64,000 nt of DNA, taken from assembly GCF_003337555.1 (NCBI RefSeq), contig NZ_QPJK01000010.1, forward strand, positions 186,001 through 250,000. The letters are read 5' to 3'. A program made the translations under genes and the position numbers. Positions within the stretch are counted from its first letter, which is position 1. Each line of letters opens with the position of its first letter. This DNA is from Pseudorhodoferax soli (lineage in GTDB: Bacteria; Pseudomonadota; Gammaproteobacteria; Burkholderiales; Burkholderiaceae_C). Positions 18,504-29,535 of the stretch are shown piece by piece. The notes beneath the pieces were generated by a model, which was given only the letters and a program-made list of their open reading frames with translations, made no database searches and was not told the origin of the DNA.

Positions 18504-21500
18504 CAGGGCGGAACAAGGTGTCGAGCGCCTCGATCAGTGCACGCGGCGGCCGGGTCGCGAACACGCCCTGCGTGTCGGCCTCGGCGCCGCGCAGGAACAG
18601 GTACAGCGCGCCGCCCACATGGCGGTCGTAGTCGTAGTCGGGCAGCCGCGCGCCCAGCAGCCGGTGCAGCGCGAACACGTAGAGCAGGTATTGCACGTCG
18701 TAGCGGTGCGCGAGCAGCGCCTGCTGCATGGCGGCGGCGTCGTAGGCGCGCGCGTCGGGGCCCAGCCAGTTCGACTTGTAGTCGGCCACCCAGTAGCGGC
18801 CTTCGTGCTCGAACACCAGGTCCATGAAGCCCTTGAGCATGCCGGCCAGCCTGGTGCCGGCCAGGGCCGGGCGCGGCGCGGCGTCGAAGGTGTGGGCGGT
18901 GACCAGCGCGTCGATGGCGCGCGTGTCGGCGCGGTGGATGGGAAACCAGAACTCCAGCTCGGTCTGGTACTGGGCCAGGCGGTCCAGCGCCACGGGCGTG
19001 GCGTGGCCGGGCAGGGCGAGCGGCAGCTGCAGCCAGCGCGGCACCCACGCGCACAGCGGATCGATCCAGGCTTCCCAGCCGCGCACGGCGCAGCGCCGCG
19101 CGATCAGGTCGCGCAGCGCCTGGGGCTGTGCCACCACGTTGGCGAAGCCCTGCAGCGCGCACCATTCCAGCAAGCCGTGCAGGAAGCTGCCAGGCTCGGC
19201 ACCACGCGGGAAGGCGTGCCAGCTGCCGGCCGCTGGTGGCCGGGGGCTCTCGGCCTCTTCGCCGGGCTCGGCCTCTTCCAGGGCCTGGTCCTGGCGCGCG
19301 TCCTCGGGTTCGGCAGCCACCGCACCGAGTTGCTGCACCAGCGCCGAGTAGCTCGCGATCCACCAGGGCGCGTATCCCTGGCGCTGCGGCTGGCGCGCCG
19401 GGCCCACGGGCGGCGGCGCAGCGGCCTGCCAGGTCGCGTTGTCGGGCACCGGCGCGGCTTCCAGCGCGATGTCGGCGCAGCCCGCGGCCAGGGCCTGCAG
19501 CTGCGCACGGTAGCTCGCCAGGTCGTCGATGGGTGCGCCACCCGACAGCACATGGCCCAGCGCGCTGCGGTGCAACTGCGGCTTGCCGGCGTTGCCCGGG
19601 GCCAGCGGCGCCACGCCCAGCCACAGGCCATGGCGTGCGCGTGTGAGCGCCACGTACAACAGGCGCAGGTCCTCGGCCAGCCGCTCTTCCTCGGCCAGGG
19701 CCCGGGCCTGGGTGTATTGGCCGTCCAGTTCGAGCACGCGCACATCGGCCGCGGTGTCGTGGAAGCCCAGCGTCTCCTGCTTGCCGCTGCGCGTTTCGCG
19801 CCAGGCGCTGATGAAGGGCAGCAGCACCAGCGGGTACTCCAGGCCCTTGGACTTGTGGATGGTGACGACCTTGATCAGCGCGGCGTCGCTCTCCAGCCGC
19901 AGGATGTCTTCCTCGCCCTCCGGGTGGGCCAGGCGCTCGGCCAGCGCGCGCAGCAGCGCGTGCTCGCCATCGAGTTCCACGGCGCGGCGCTGCAGCCATT
20001 CGGCCAGGTGCAGCACGTTGGTCAGCCGGCGTTCGCCGCCAGGCTCGGCAAGCCAGCGCGCGGGCAGGTCGAAGTCGTGCAGCAGCTGGTGCAGCATGGG
20101 CAGCACGCCATGGCGCTGCCACAGTTCGCGCAGTGCGCGAAAGCGCAGCGCCAGCGCTTCCCAGGCCAGCTCGTCTTCGCGCAGGCGGGCCAGTTCGGCC
20201 AGCGGCATGTCCAGGGTGCGCGTGGCCAGCGCGCTGCGCAGCAGGGCTTCGTCGGAGGGCAGCGCGCAGGCACGCAGCCAGTGCAGCAGGTCCTGCGCTT
20301 CGGGCGTCGCGAAGACCGAGGCGCGGTCGGACAGGTAGACGCTGCGCAGCCCGCGCGCCGCGAGCGCGGCGCGCACGGCATCGGCCTCGCTGCCGCTGCG
20401 CACCAGCACCGCGATGTCGGCCGGGCGCAGCGGCTGCAGGCGCTCGCCGTGGACGAAGCCGGTGCGGCCCGCGTCGGCACCGCGCAGCCAGTGCACGACG
20501 GCGCTGGCACTGGTCTCGGCCATGCGCTGGCGGTACTCGGCGCTGCCCACGCGCGGCTTGTCGGCGTCGTGCGGCGGCTCCAGCGACCACAGCGTCAGCG
20601 CGGCGGCCGGCACGCCGTCGATCTGCAGCCACTCGGGCCGGCCCTGGGCGTGCACGGGCACGAAGGGCACCGGGTTGTCGCCATCCTGCGCGAAGCGGAA
20701 GGCCGCGCGCGGCTGCTGCTCGGCATGCATGAACACATGGTTGACGGCGCGCACCACGGCTTCGGTGGAGCGGTAGTTGGTGTCCAGCGCGTACATCCCG
20801 CCCGCGCCGCTGGTGTCGCGGCGCGCGCGCAGATAGGTGCGGATGTCGGCGCCGCGAAAGCCGTAGATGGCCTGCTTGGGGTCGCCGATCATGACCAGGC
20901 CCGTGTCGCGGTCAGCGCGCTCGCCACCGTCCTCGGCATAGATGCGCCGGAAGATGCGGTACTGCACCGGGTCGGTGTCCTGGAACTCGTCGATCAGCGC
21001 CAGCGGGAACTGCGCGCGGATGCGCGCGGCCAGCGCCGCGCCGCCCTCGCCGTGCAATGCGCGGTCCAGCTGCTGCAGCAGGTCGTCGAAGCCGAGCTCG
21101 GCACGGCGCAGCTTCTCGGCGGCCAGCGCCGCGCGCAGCGCGTGGGCGGCCTGCGCGGCCAGGCGGGCGCGCAGTTCGTCGATGGCGATGCCCTCGCTGG
21201 CGTGCAGCCACGCGTCGATGGCGTGCAGCGCGGGGTGCTCGGGCAGCTGCTGGTTCTTCTTGAGTCTGGCGCCGGCCAGGCCGAACAGCGCGATGTTTTT
21301 CGGCGCGGGGGCGCCCTGGCTCCACTCGGCAAGCGCCTGCAGCCAGCCGGCGAAGACGGCGTCGTCGTCCTTGTTGCGGTAGCTCGTGCCGCTCAGGTGG
21401 GGGCGGGCAGCGTGCCACAGGCGTTCGAGGTCTGCGCGCGCGGCGGCCCACGCCGTGCGCGCGGCCTTCTCCAGCGCATCGGCGTGCTGGCGTGCGGCGC

Positions 21501-22194
21501 CTGCGGCGTGCAGGGCGGCCAGCGCGTCGTCTTCTTCCAGGGGCGTGCCTTGCAGCTGCAGCAGTGCGTCCTCGCGGCGCAGCAGCGGCTCGACGGCCTT
21601 CCAGAGCGCCTCCGGGTTGGCGAAGCACTGCAGCAGCATCTGCGCAGCCGGCGCCGCGAGCGGGTAATAGTCTCTGCGCCAGTGGTCCTGCAGCACGCGC
21701 TGCTGCAGTTCGGCCAGGTCGGTCTGCAGGGTCTGGCGGAACAGGCTGCCGCTGTCGAAGGCGTGCTCGCGCAGCATGCGCCAGGCCCAGCCGTGGATGG
21801 TGGCCACTGCGGCCTCGTCCATCCACTGCGCGGCCACGCGCAGGCGGTGCGCGCAGGCCGGCCATTGCCGGACGGGGAAGTCGGCGCGCAGCGCCTCCAG
21901 CACATCGCCGGGTGCGGCCTCGGCCTCGCCCGCGAACACGCGCGCGGCCTCGTCCAGCCGCGCGCGGATGCGCTCGCGCAACTCCTGCGTGGCGGCTTCG
22001 GTGAAGGTCACGACCAGGATCTCGGGCGGCGTCAGCGCGCGCGCGAAGGCCGCACCGTCCGCGCCATGGCCCAGCACCAGGCGCAGGTAGAGCAGCGCGA
22101 TGGTGTAGGTCTTGCCAGTGCCTGCGCTGGCCTCGATCAGGCGCTGGCCGTGCAGCGGGAAGCGCAGGGGGTCGAGCGCAAGCAGGCTGTTCAT
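18484..22194 (-). CDS. recB: Exodeoxyribonuclease V subunit beta (RecB)
   Basis: This 1236-aa RecB is the 3'-5' helicase and the nuclease of RecBCD, which processes double-strand breaks and regulates recombination at Chi. Walker A is EASAGTGKTYTIALLYLRL at residues 21-40; SF1 motifs include LIDEFQDTDPVQYRIF, MIGDPKQAIYGFRGAD and VVTIHKSKGLEYPLVLLP. The C-terminal nuclease core is visible as GMLKGFMDLVFEHEGRYWVADYKSN, with the Asp and Lys of the RecB-family active site, so nuclease activity should be intact. The start MNSLLALDPL at 22194 overlaps the recC stop by four bases (ATGA). A long frame on the opposite strand is a GC artefact. Confidence 0.96.
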   Translation of the reverse strand: MNSLLALDPLRFPLHGQRLIEASAGTGKTYTIALLYLRLVLGHGADGAAFARALTPPEILVVTFTEAATQELRERIRARLDEAARVFAGEAEAAPGDVLEALRADFPVRQWPACAHRLRVAAQWMDEAAVATIHGWAWRMLREHAFDSGSLFRQTLQTDLAELQQRVLQDHWRRDYYPLAAPAAQMLLQCFANPEALWKAVEPLLRREDALLQLQGTPLEEDDALAALHAAGAARQHADALEKAARTAWAAARADLERLWHAARPHLSGTSYRNKDDDAVFAGWLQALAEWSQGAPAPKNIALFGLAGARLKKNQQLPEHPALHAIDAWLHASEGIAIDELRARLAAQAAHALRAALAAEKLRRAELGFDDLLQQLDRALHGEGGAALAARIRAQFPLALIDEFQDTDPVQYRIFRRIYAEDGGERADRDTGLVMIGDPKQAIYGFRGADIRTYLRARRDTSGAGGMYALDTNYRSTEAVVRAVNHVFMHAEQQPRAAFRFAQDGDNPVPFVPVHAQGRPEWLQIDGVPAAALTLWSLEPPHDADKPRVGSAEYRQRMAETSASAVVHWLRGADAGRTGFVHGERLQPLRPADIAVLVRSGSEADAVRAALAARGLRSVYLSDRASVFATPEAQDLLHWLRACALPSDEALLRSALATRTLDMPLAELARLREDELAWEALALRFRALRELWQRHGVLPMLHQLLHDFDLPARWLAEPGGERRLTNVLHLAEWLQRRAVELDGEHALLRALAERLAHPEGEEDILRLESDAALIKVVTIHKSKGLEYPLVLLPFISAWRETRSGKQETLGFHDTAADVRVLELDGQYTQARALAEEERLAEDLRLLYVALTRARHGLWLGVAPLAPGNAGKPQLHRSALGHVLSGGAPIDDLASYRAQLQALAAGCADIALEAAPVPDNATWQAAAPPPVGPARQPQRQGYAPWWIASYSALVQQLGAVAAEPEDARQDQALEEAEPGEEAESPRPPAAGSWHAFPRGAEPGSFLHGLLEWCALQGFANVVAQPQALRDLIARRCAVRGWEAWIDPLCAWVPRWLQLPLALPGHATPVALDRLAQYQTELEFWFPIHRADTRAIDALVTAHTFDAAPRPALAGTRLAGMLKGFMDLVFEHEGRYWVADYKSNWLGPDARAYDAAAMQQALLAHRYDVQYLLYVFALHRLLGARLPDYDYDRHVGGALYLFLRGAEADTQGVFATRPPRALIEALDTLFRPDADEPA

Positions 22195-25100
22195 GGGGCC
22201 TCTTCCCCAGCGTCCGGCTGGCCGCGGTGCGCCCCGCCCAGGGCGCGCCAGAGCGGCCCGTACAGCACATCGCTCCATTCGCGCAGGCCACGGCCGTCGG
22301 CTGTCTGCGCGGCCTGCAGCGCGGCGAAATCGGCAAACACGCGCGCCAGCGCCGGGCGCTGGCCTTCGCCGCCCGCATGCTGGCCGCCCTCGTAGAGTGC
22401 CTGGGCGGCACGCTGCTCGCCGGCCAGCACCGCGAACGCGGTCTTGCAGGCCACGGGCAGCGGCTCGGCCAGGCCCGCCGCCCAGGCCTGCACGAGTGCG
22501 GACAGCGTGGCCGCGGCGGCCTCGGCGTCCAGCGCGGGCAGGCGCAGCAGGCCCGATTCGCTGGCCAGCAGCGTGAGCGTGGGACCGGCCGCGATCTGCA
22601 ACGCGAGGTGCGTGGGCCAGTGCCGCACGATGTGGTGCCAGGCCAGCGTGGGGCCCTTGTGCAGCCGCCCGTTGGCCAGCACCAGGCAGGCCGGCAGCTG
22701 CTCGGCATCAGCAGGCCGACGGCGCTGCGGCAGCGCGTCGTCGAAGGCGATGGCCGTGGCCGGATCGGTCCAGCGCAGCGCGTGGCGCTGGTCTTCCAGC
22801 AGGGGCCAGCCGGCCAGCGCATCGAGGTAGTGGCCCAGCGTGCGCATGAGCGGCTGGGCCAGCGCACTTTCGGCGATCTGGCCGAAGGCCTGCAGCGGCA
22901 GCTGGCCGGCGCGTGCGAGCGCGGCGGTCTGCTCGGCCAGCGCGTCGGCCAGGCCGGCGCGCGCGGCGGCGGGGCTGGGCTGGGCGTCGCACCAGGGTTG
23001 CAGCGCGGCGCGCAGGTCGCGTTCCAGCGTCCATTGCTGCAGGCTGTCCAGCCCGAAGGCTTCGTCGTCCTGGGTGTCCTCGGCGTGCAGCGCGAGACCG
23101 GTCTGCAGGCGCTGGCGGAAAAAGGCCTCCACGGGCTGTGCCAGGAAGTCGACCAGCGGGCGCAGCGGCTGGGCGTTCTCTGGCTGCCACGCCGCAAGCG
23201 GCGCACCGGGGCCGCGCGCGCAAGCGGTCTCCGCGTGGGCGGCCCGCCATTCGCGGCCGTAGCTGTAGAGCCCGTCGATGCTTGGGGCGGCCGGTGCGTC
23301 GGGCGCGAAGTAGCGCGGGCTGAAGGGCTGCAGCGGGTGTTCCGTGGTCAGGGCCTGCAGCAGATCGGTGCCGCCCGCGGCCTGCCAGCCGGCCGCGAGG
23401 TGGTCGCGCAGCTGGCCGATCAGCACGCTGGGCGCGCGGGCGCTGTGGTCGCGCACGTTGCGGCCGACCCAGCTGATGTAGAGCTGCTCGCGTGCCGAGA
23501 GCAGGGCTTCTAGCAGCAGGTAGCGGTCGTCGTCGCGGCGCGAGCGGTCGCCGGGGCGCCAGTCGCCCTGCATGAGGTCGAAGTCGGCGCGCACCATGGG
23601 CCGCGGGAAATCGCCGTCGTTCATGCCCAGCAGGCAGACCACGCGGAACGGGATCGCGCGCATGGGCATCAGCGTGCAGAAGCTCACGCCGCCCGTCATG
23701 AAGCGCTGCTGCAGTCCTTGCTGCTCGAGCACGGCCAGCCAGCGTTCGCGCACCACGGCCAGCGGCAGCGGCTGGTCGAATCCGGCGTCCGCGCACTCGT
23801 CCAGCCACTGGTCCAGGCCCTGCAGCAGTTGCTGCACGCGCAGTTGCTCGCGCGCGTCCACCGGCGCGAAGAAGCCCTGCAGCAGCGCGCGCAGGCGCTC
23901 GGCCCACTGCAGCGGTTGCGCCGGTTCGTTCAGGGTGGCAAGGGTGTCGCCGAGCGCGCGCAGCAAGGCGGCCAGCGGGCCCAGGGCCGCCGCATCGAGC
24001 CCACCGATCTCATCGTAGGGCGCGATGCCCTCGAAGGCCTCGCCTGCGCCGACTGCGAAGCCCAGCAACATGCGCTGCAGGCCGAAGCGCCAGCTGTTGA
24101 CTTCGCCGGCCGCGCCCAGCGCCTGCTGCGCCCGCTGGGCCGTGTCCAGCCCCCAGCGCACGCCTGCGCCGGCGATCCAGCGCTTGAGCTGGGGCAGGGC
24201 CTCGTCCATCAGACCGAAGCGCGCGCGCAAGGCGCCGACCTCCAGCAGGTCCAGCACGTCGCTGGCGGCGAAGCGGCTGTCGGGCAGCTGCAGCAGCAGC
24301 TCCAGCGCCACCAGCAGCGGCTCCTGGCCGCGCCGGCCCTGGTCGGCCACGGTGTAGGGGATCAGGCGCGCATCGCCGCGCGGCAGGCGGCCGAACACGG
24401 CCTCGATGTGCGGTGCATAGGCGTCGACGTCGGGCAGCATCACGATCACGTCGCGCGGCTGCAGCGTGGGATCGGCGTCGAAGCGGGCCAGCAGCTGGTC
24501 GTGCAGCACCTCGATCTCGCGCTGGGCCGAATGCGTGCTGTGCATGCGCAGCGACCGGTCCAGCGCCGGATCGACCGCGGGCCAGCGCGCACGCGTCTCG
24601 GCCAGCGGGCGCAGGTCCAGGATGTCGTCCTGCAGTTGCTGCAGCAAGCCTGCGGGCGCGGCTTCCTCGCTGAACAGGTCGATGCGGCCACTGCCGACAC
24701 CGGTCCAGGCCGCGCGGTACTGGTCCGGCGCATCGAAGCTGTCGATCAGGTGCAGGTAGTCGCGGCCCTGCTTGCCCCAGGCCGCCAGCAGCGGATGGGC
24801 ATGCTGGTGCAGCGTGGCCTCGTCGAGCACGGCCGGCATGCCGGCGCGGCGCGCCTGGCGCCGGTAGGGGCCGCGCAGCAGGTCCTGGTCGGCCACGATG
24901 TCGGTCCAGTGGTGGCGGCAGGGGTTGTGCACGAAGAGCATGACCTGGGCCACGCCGGCGATCGCGGCGAGCGCCTGCAGCGTCTGCGCGGGCAGGGCCG
25001 AGATGCCGAACACCACCACGCGGCGGGGCAGTCCGGCCGGTGCCGGCCCCGCATGCCCGGCCAGCGCGGCGATGAAGCGCTGGTGCACGCCGGCGCGGCT

Positions 25101-25736
25101 CCCGGCCTGGCCAGCGGCCCCGGCGTCGGCGATCAGTGCGCGCCAGAGCAGGGCCTGCCAGCGCTGGTCGGCAGGCAGGGGGTGTTCGCCGCTGCGCAGG
25201 TTGCGCACCACGTCGCGTCCGTCGGCCCAATCGGCCAGCCAGTCCGCGCGGTAGACCTGGTACTGGTCGAACAGGTCGGCCAGGCGCTGGGCCAGCTGGT
25301 GGCGCTTGCGCAGGTCGGTGTCGGCGGCCAGGAAGCGGGCCAGCGGCGCGAAGCCTTCCTGGTCCAGCAGGCCGGGCAAGAGGCGCATGAGGCGCCAGGT
25401 CAGCGGCGCCTCGTCCAGCGGCGAGCGCTCGGGCACGGCGTCGGCGCCCAGCACGGCGCGGTAGGCGCGCCACAGGAACTGCGCGGGCAGCTGCAGCTGC
25501 GTGGCGGCCGTGATGCCCAGGCCGCCGCCCGCCGGGTCGTCGCGGTCGGCCGCCAGCGCCAGCTTGAGCCACTGCGCGATGCCGTTGCTCTGCACCAGCA
25601 CGACCTCGTTCTCCAGCGGTGCCAACGGGTGGCGGCGCAGCCAGGCCACGAGCAGCTGGCGCAGGTCTTCCGGCCGGTTGCCGTGCAGCACCATGAGGCC
25701 GGGTTGCAGGGGGGAGAGGGGAAAGGCGCTGGGCAT
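22191..25736 (-). CDS. recC: Exodeoxyribonuclease V subunit gamma (RecC)
   Basis: This 1181-aa RecC is the Chi-recognition and splitting subunit of RecBCD. It starts MPSAFPLSPLQPGLMVLHGNRPEDLRQLL, followed by the family phrases VLVQSNGIAQWLKLALA, VVVFGISALPAQTLQALAAIA, DVIVMLPDVDAYAPHIEAVFG, FCTLMPMRAIPFRVVCLLGMNDGDFPR and LLLEALLSAREQLYISWVGR. It resembles an inactive SF1 helicase with a degenerate nuclease domain, as usual for RecC. The ATG at 25736 is the first in a 60-base gap to the divergent metH gene. It is the first gene of the six-gene leftward run. Confidence 0.95.
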   Translation of the reverse strand: MPSAFPLSPLQPGLMVLHGNRPEDLRQLLVAWLRRHPLAPLENEVVLVQSNGIAQWLKLALAADRDDPAGGGLGITAATQLQLPAQFLWRAYRAVLGADAVPERSPLDEAPLTWRLMRLLPGLLDQEGFAPLARFLAADTDLRKRHQLAQRLADLFDQYQVYRADWLADWADGRDVVRNLRSGEHPLPADQRWQALLWRALIADAGAAGQAGSRAGVHQRFIAALAGHAGPAPAGLPRRVVVFGISALPAQTLQALAAIAGVAQVMLFVHNPCRHHWTDIVADQDLLRGPYRRQARRAGMPAVLDEATLHQHAHPLLAAWGKQGRDYLHLIDSFDAPDQYRAAWTGVGSGRIDLFSEEAAPAGLLQQLQDDILDLRPLAETRARWPAVDPALDRSLRMHSTHSAQREIEVLHDQLLARFDADPTLQPRDVIVMLPDVDAYAPHIEAVFGRLPRGDARLIPYTVADQGRRGQEPLLVALELLLQLPDSRFAASDVLDLLEVGALRARFGLMDEALPQLKRWIAGAGVRWGLDTAQRAQQALGAAGEVNSWRFGLQRMLLGFAVGAGEAFEGIAPYDEIGGLDAAALGPLAALLRALGDTLATLNEPAQPLQWAERLRALLQGFFAPVDAREQLRVQQLLQGLDQWLDECADAGFDQPLPLAVVRERWLAVLEQQGLQQRFMTGGVSFCTLMPMRAIPFRVVCLLGMNDGDFPRPMVRADFDLMQGDWRPGDRSRRDDDRYLLLEALLSAREQLYISWVGRNVRDHSARAPSVLIGQLRDHLAAGWQAAGGTDLLQALTTEHPLQPFSPRYFAPDAPAAPSIDGLYSYGREWRAAHAETACARGPGAPLAAWQPENAQPLRPLVDFLAQPVEAFFRQRLQTGLALHAEDTQDDEAFGLDSLQQWTLERDLRAALQPWCDAQPSPAAARAGLADALAEQTAALARAGQLPLQAFGQIAESALAQPLMRTLGHYLDALAGWPLLEDQRHALRWTDPATAIAFDDALPQRRRPADAEQLPACLVLANGRLHKGPTLAWHHIVRHWPTHLALQIAAGPTLTLLASESGLLRLPALDAEAAAATLSALVQAWAAGLAEPLPVACKTAFAVLAGEQRAAQALYEGGQHAGGEGQRPALARVFADFAALQAAQTADGRGLREWSDVLYGPLWRALGGAHRGQPDAGEEAP

Positions 25737-25796
25737 GCAGGGCTGCGATGCTAGCGCGCTGCGGTGCAACCGGGCGCTTTCTACAATCGCCCCACC

Positions 25797-26846
<1,050 letters not shown>

Positions 26847-26903
26847 CAGCCGCGCACGCGCCAGGCCCCGGTCTCGCGCCCGGCATCTGTCCGGCTGCCG
26901 TTT

Positions 26904-29183
26904 CTACGCACAGCGCGCGGTGACCTCCGAGGCTGCGGCCTGCAGCGAGGCCACGGTGGCAGGCGCGACCGCGGGCAGTGGCGCCGGTGTGGCCGATTGC
27001 GTCCGTGACCAGGCCTCGAACGCAGCCGCTTTCATGGGCCGCGCGATCAGGTAGCCCTGCACTGCATCGCAGCCCGAGGCATCGATCAGGTCGAACTGCG
27101 GCTCGTCCTCCACCCCTTCGGCCACCACCGTGAGCCCCAGCGCGTGCACGAGCTGCGTGATGGCGTTGAAGACGGCTGCATCGCCTGCGCTCTGAGTGGC
27201 GTGCACGATGAAGCTGCGGTCCAGCTTCACCGAGGTCAATGGCAGCCGGGGCAGTTGCGACAGCGTGGAGTAGCCGACGCCGAAGTCGTCCATCGCCACC
27301 TTGAAGCCGAGCGCACGGGCCCGTGCCAGCTGGCTGATCGCCGTGTCGCTGGCCAGCACGCTTTCGGTCACCTCGATGCACAGCCGGTCGGTCGCCAGGC
27401 TGTGCCGGCGGGCGGCGTTGGCCAGCTCGGCCACCACGTCGCCACTGGCGAACTGCATCGGCGAGACATTGATGTTCAGCGTGGGGCACTGCCCGGGAAG
27501 GGCACCGTCCCAGGCAGCCGCCTGGCGCACCGCCATTTCCATGATCTTGAGGCCGAGCGGCACCATGAGACCCGTGCGCTCGGCCAGCTGGATGAAGCGG
27601 TCCGGCGCCACATTGCCCAGGCGGGGATGGGCCCAGCGTGCCAGCGCCTCGACCGCCACCACGCTGCGGTCGGCCACGCGCACGACCGGCTGGAACACCA
27701 GGCTCAGTTCGTCGTCGCGCCGCAGCGCCTCGTGCAGGTCCTGCTCCAGTTCGGCCTCCTGCCTGCGGGCGTCGTGCATGGTCCGCGCGAACACGACGGC
27801 CTGGTTCCCACCGCGGCTCTTGGCCACGTACATCGCATCGTCGGCCGACTGGCGCAGGTCGCCCGTGCCGGCGATCTCGGTGTGTGCGATGCCGACGCTG
27901 GCCGTGAGCCGGAAGATGCGGTCACCCAGCTCGAACGGCCGGGCCAGCGCCAAGGTGGCGGCCGCACCCATGCGCTCGGCCTCTTGCACCGAGACGCCGG
28001 CCAGGAACAGCGCGAACTCGTCGCCACCCAGGCGCGCCACCAGGCATTTGCGGTCCAGCGCCTGCAGGCGCCTCGCCACCTCCTTGAGGATGCGGTCACC
28101 CTGTTCGGCGCCCAGCGCCTCGTTGACCGACCGGAAACGGTCCAGGTCGACGAACAGGCTGGCCGCGGGCTCCCCGTCCCGGCTGCGCGCCGCGCGTCGG
28201 CGCGCCATGCTGTTGCGGGTCAGCAGGCCGGTCAGGCCGTCGCGCGTGGCGGTGCGCTCCTGCAGCCGCTCGGCCACGGCGCGCAGGCGGTCGAGCCGGT
28301 CGGCACGCACTGTGCCGATGACCACCACCACCCAGACCAGGGCCGCGATGGCCGCCGATTCGTAGACCAGCAGGTAGGGGTCGGCCGGCAGGTGCACGCC
28401 AGGGTTGTCGATGCTGCGCGCCACGAACCAGCCGATGACCAGCAGCAATGCCGTCGAACTGCCCAGCAGCAGCCGGGCGAGCCGGCCGGGCTCCGACCGG
28501 GCCGTCAGGCCGCGCATGAAGCCGCGCCGGGCGGTGGCGAACAGCACGGCCAGCGCCAGCGCGCCCATGCCGAGCCAGTCGGCCGGCCCCACGCTGCCCC
28601 AGAAGGGCGAAACATTGGCCAGGTAGCCCGTGGCACCCACGAACAGCAACGCCACCGCACCGCAGGCGAACAGTTGCGAGGCCAGGGGGCTGCGCTGGCG
28701 CCGCAGCACCTCGGCGAACGCCAGCATGAGCAGGGCGGTCGCGACGTTGGCCGGCAGGTGCACCGGCCGGCCGGCCGCGGCCTGCGCATCGACGGCCGCC
28801 CGAAACGGCGTCAGCGCATCCACCCAGACCGGCCCGATGCTGGGTGCAGCCAGCCGCAACACCAGCAAGACGACCAGCACGGCCAGCGCGCTGTAGGTCA
28901 CGCCCCGCCACTGCGGTGAACGGGGCCGCCCCGGCAGCAGCGCAACCGCCAGTGCCACCAGGCACAGCGCGGTGTAGGGGTGCGTGGCGGGCAGGCCGGC
29001 CACCCACCGCCAGCCGCGCTCCAGGCCCAACGCATAGCTGCCCAGAACGCACAGGGCCACCAGGCCACCCAACAGGGCGCCGACGAGACGGTGGCTGTAG
29101 AACGAACGCGGCCGGCCGCGCTTGACGGCGTGCGCGACCGTGTCCAGCGCCTGCCGGGAAACGACAAAACCCAGTGTGCTCAT
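26904..29183 (-). CDS. Membrane GGDEF-EAL c-di-GMP signalling protein
   Basis: This 759-aa protein has eight or so hydrophobic helices in residues 20-300, with no recognisable PAS or HAMP, then GGDEF and EAL domains. The diguanylate cyclase signature is intact (ARLGGDEFALFL near residue 385), but the product-inhibition RxxD site five residues before it is missing (DRKC occupies the place). The phosphodiesterase domain has EALARW near 511, NINVSP, IEVTESVL, AMDDFGVGYSTL, VKLDRSFI, VVAEGVE and QGYLIARPM, so hydrolysis of c-di-GMP looks possible. Which activity dominates is unknown. I chose the ATG at 29183. It is convergent with the metH N-half. Confidence 0.92.
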   Translation of the reverse strand: MSTLGFVVSRQALDTVAHAVKRGRPRSFYSHRLVGALLGGLVALCVLGSYALGLERGWRWVAGLPATHPYTALCLVALAVALLPGRPRSPQWRGVTYSALAVLVVLLVLRLAAPSIGPVWVDALTPFRAAVDAQAAAGRPVHLPANVATALLMLAFAEVLRRQRSPLASQLFACGAVALLFVGATGYLANVSPFWGSVGPADWLGMGALALAVLFATARRGFMRGLTARSEPGRLARLLLGSSTALLLVIGWFVARSIDNPGVHLPADPYLLVYESAAIAALVWVVVVIGTVRADRLDRLRAVAERLQERTATRDGLTGLLTRNSMARRRAARSRDGEPAASLFVDLDRFRSVNEALGAEQGDRILKEVARRLQALDRKCLVARLGGDEFALFLAGVSVQEAERMGAAATLALARPFELGDRIFRLTASVGIAHTEIAGTGDLRQSADDAMYVAKSRGGNQAVVFARTMHDARRQEAELEQDLHEALRRDDELSLVFQPVVRVADRSVVAVEALARWAHPRLGNVAPDRFIQLAERTGLMVPLGLKIMEMAVRQAAAWDGALPGQCPTLNINVSPMQFASGDVVAELANAARRHSLATDRLCIEVTESVLASDTAISQLARARALGFKVAMDDFGVGYSTLSQLPRLPLTSVKLDRSFIVHATQSAGDAAVFNAITQLVHALGLTVVAEGVEDEPQFDLIDASGCDAVQGYLIARPMKAAAFEAWSRTQSATPAPLPAVAPATVASLQAAASEVTARCA

Positions 29184-29535
29184 GGTCCAAATTTCGTGGA
29201 AGAAGGCGCGTGCTGGCGCCAGCCCCTGCCGAGGCCAGCCTTGCGCCCATGGAGGGTGCAACCCAAGACCGATCCGCCGACGGCAAGCGCGGCGGGGGAA
29301 AAGTCTCTCCTTCGTTCGAACACCGTGGCGAGCGCCGCCGGCGGGTGGAAAGACATTTAGGCTGGCGTCGTCGCGCAGACGCCAGGCATTTGTTCAGTAT
29401 ATGGCCATGTTCTACCAGTAATTGGTTCATTTGATGTGGAACTGGGTTGGGTTTGGCCGTGGCGGGGCGCCCGGCGCTGCGGCACACAATGGCCGGCCAG
29501 AGCGCGTTCCGCCACCGCTGTCAGGACACTCCGCC
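29184..29535. other. Intergenic region between the GGDEF-EAL gene and the hydrolase
   Basis: These 352 bases separate divergent genes and should hold both promoters. The stretch 29385-29435 is the only AT-richer part. Short frames here lack ribosome sites and coding character. No repeat or hairpin terminator is seen. Confidence 0.5.

Noticed and set aside
18442-22395. 1317-aa open frame opposite recB
   Set aside because: Antisense frame produced by GC-biased third positions; the recB frame on the other strand has all helicase and nuclease motifs.
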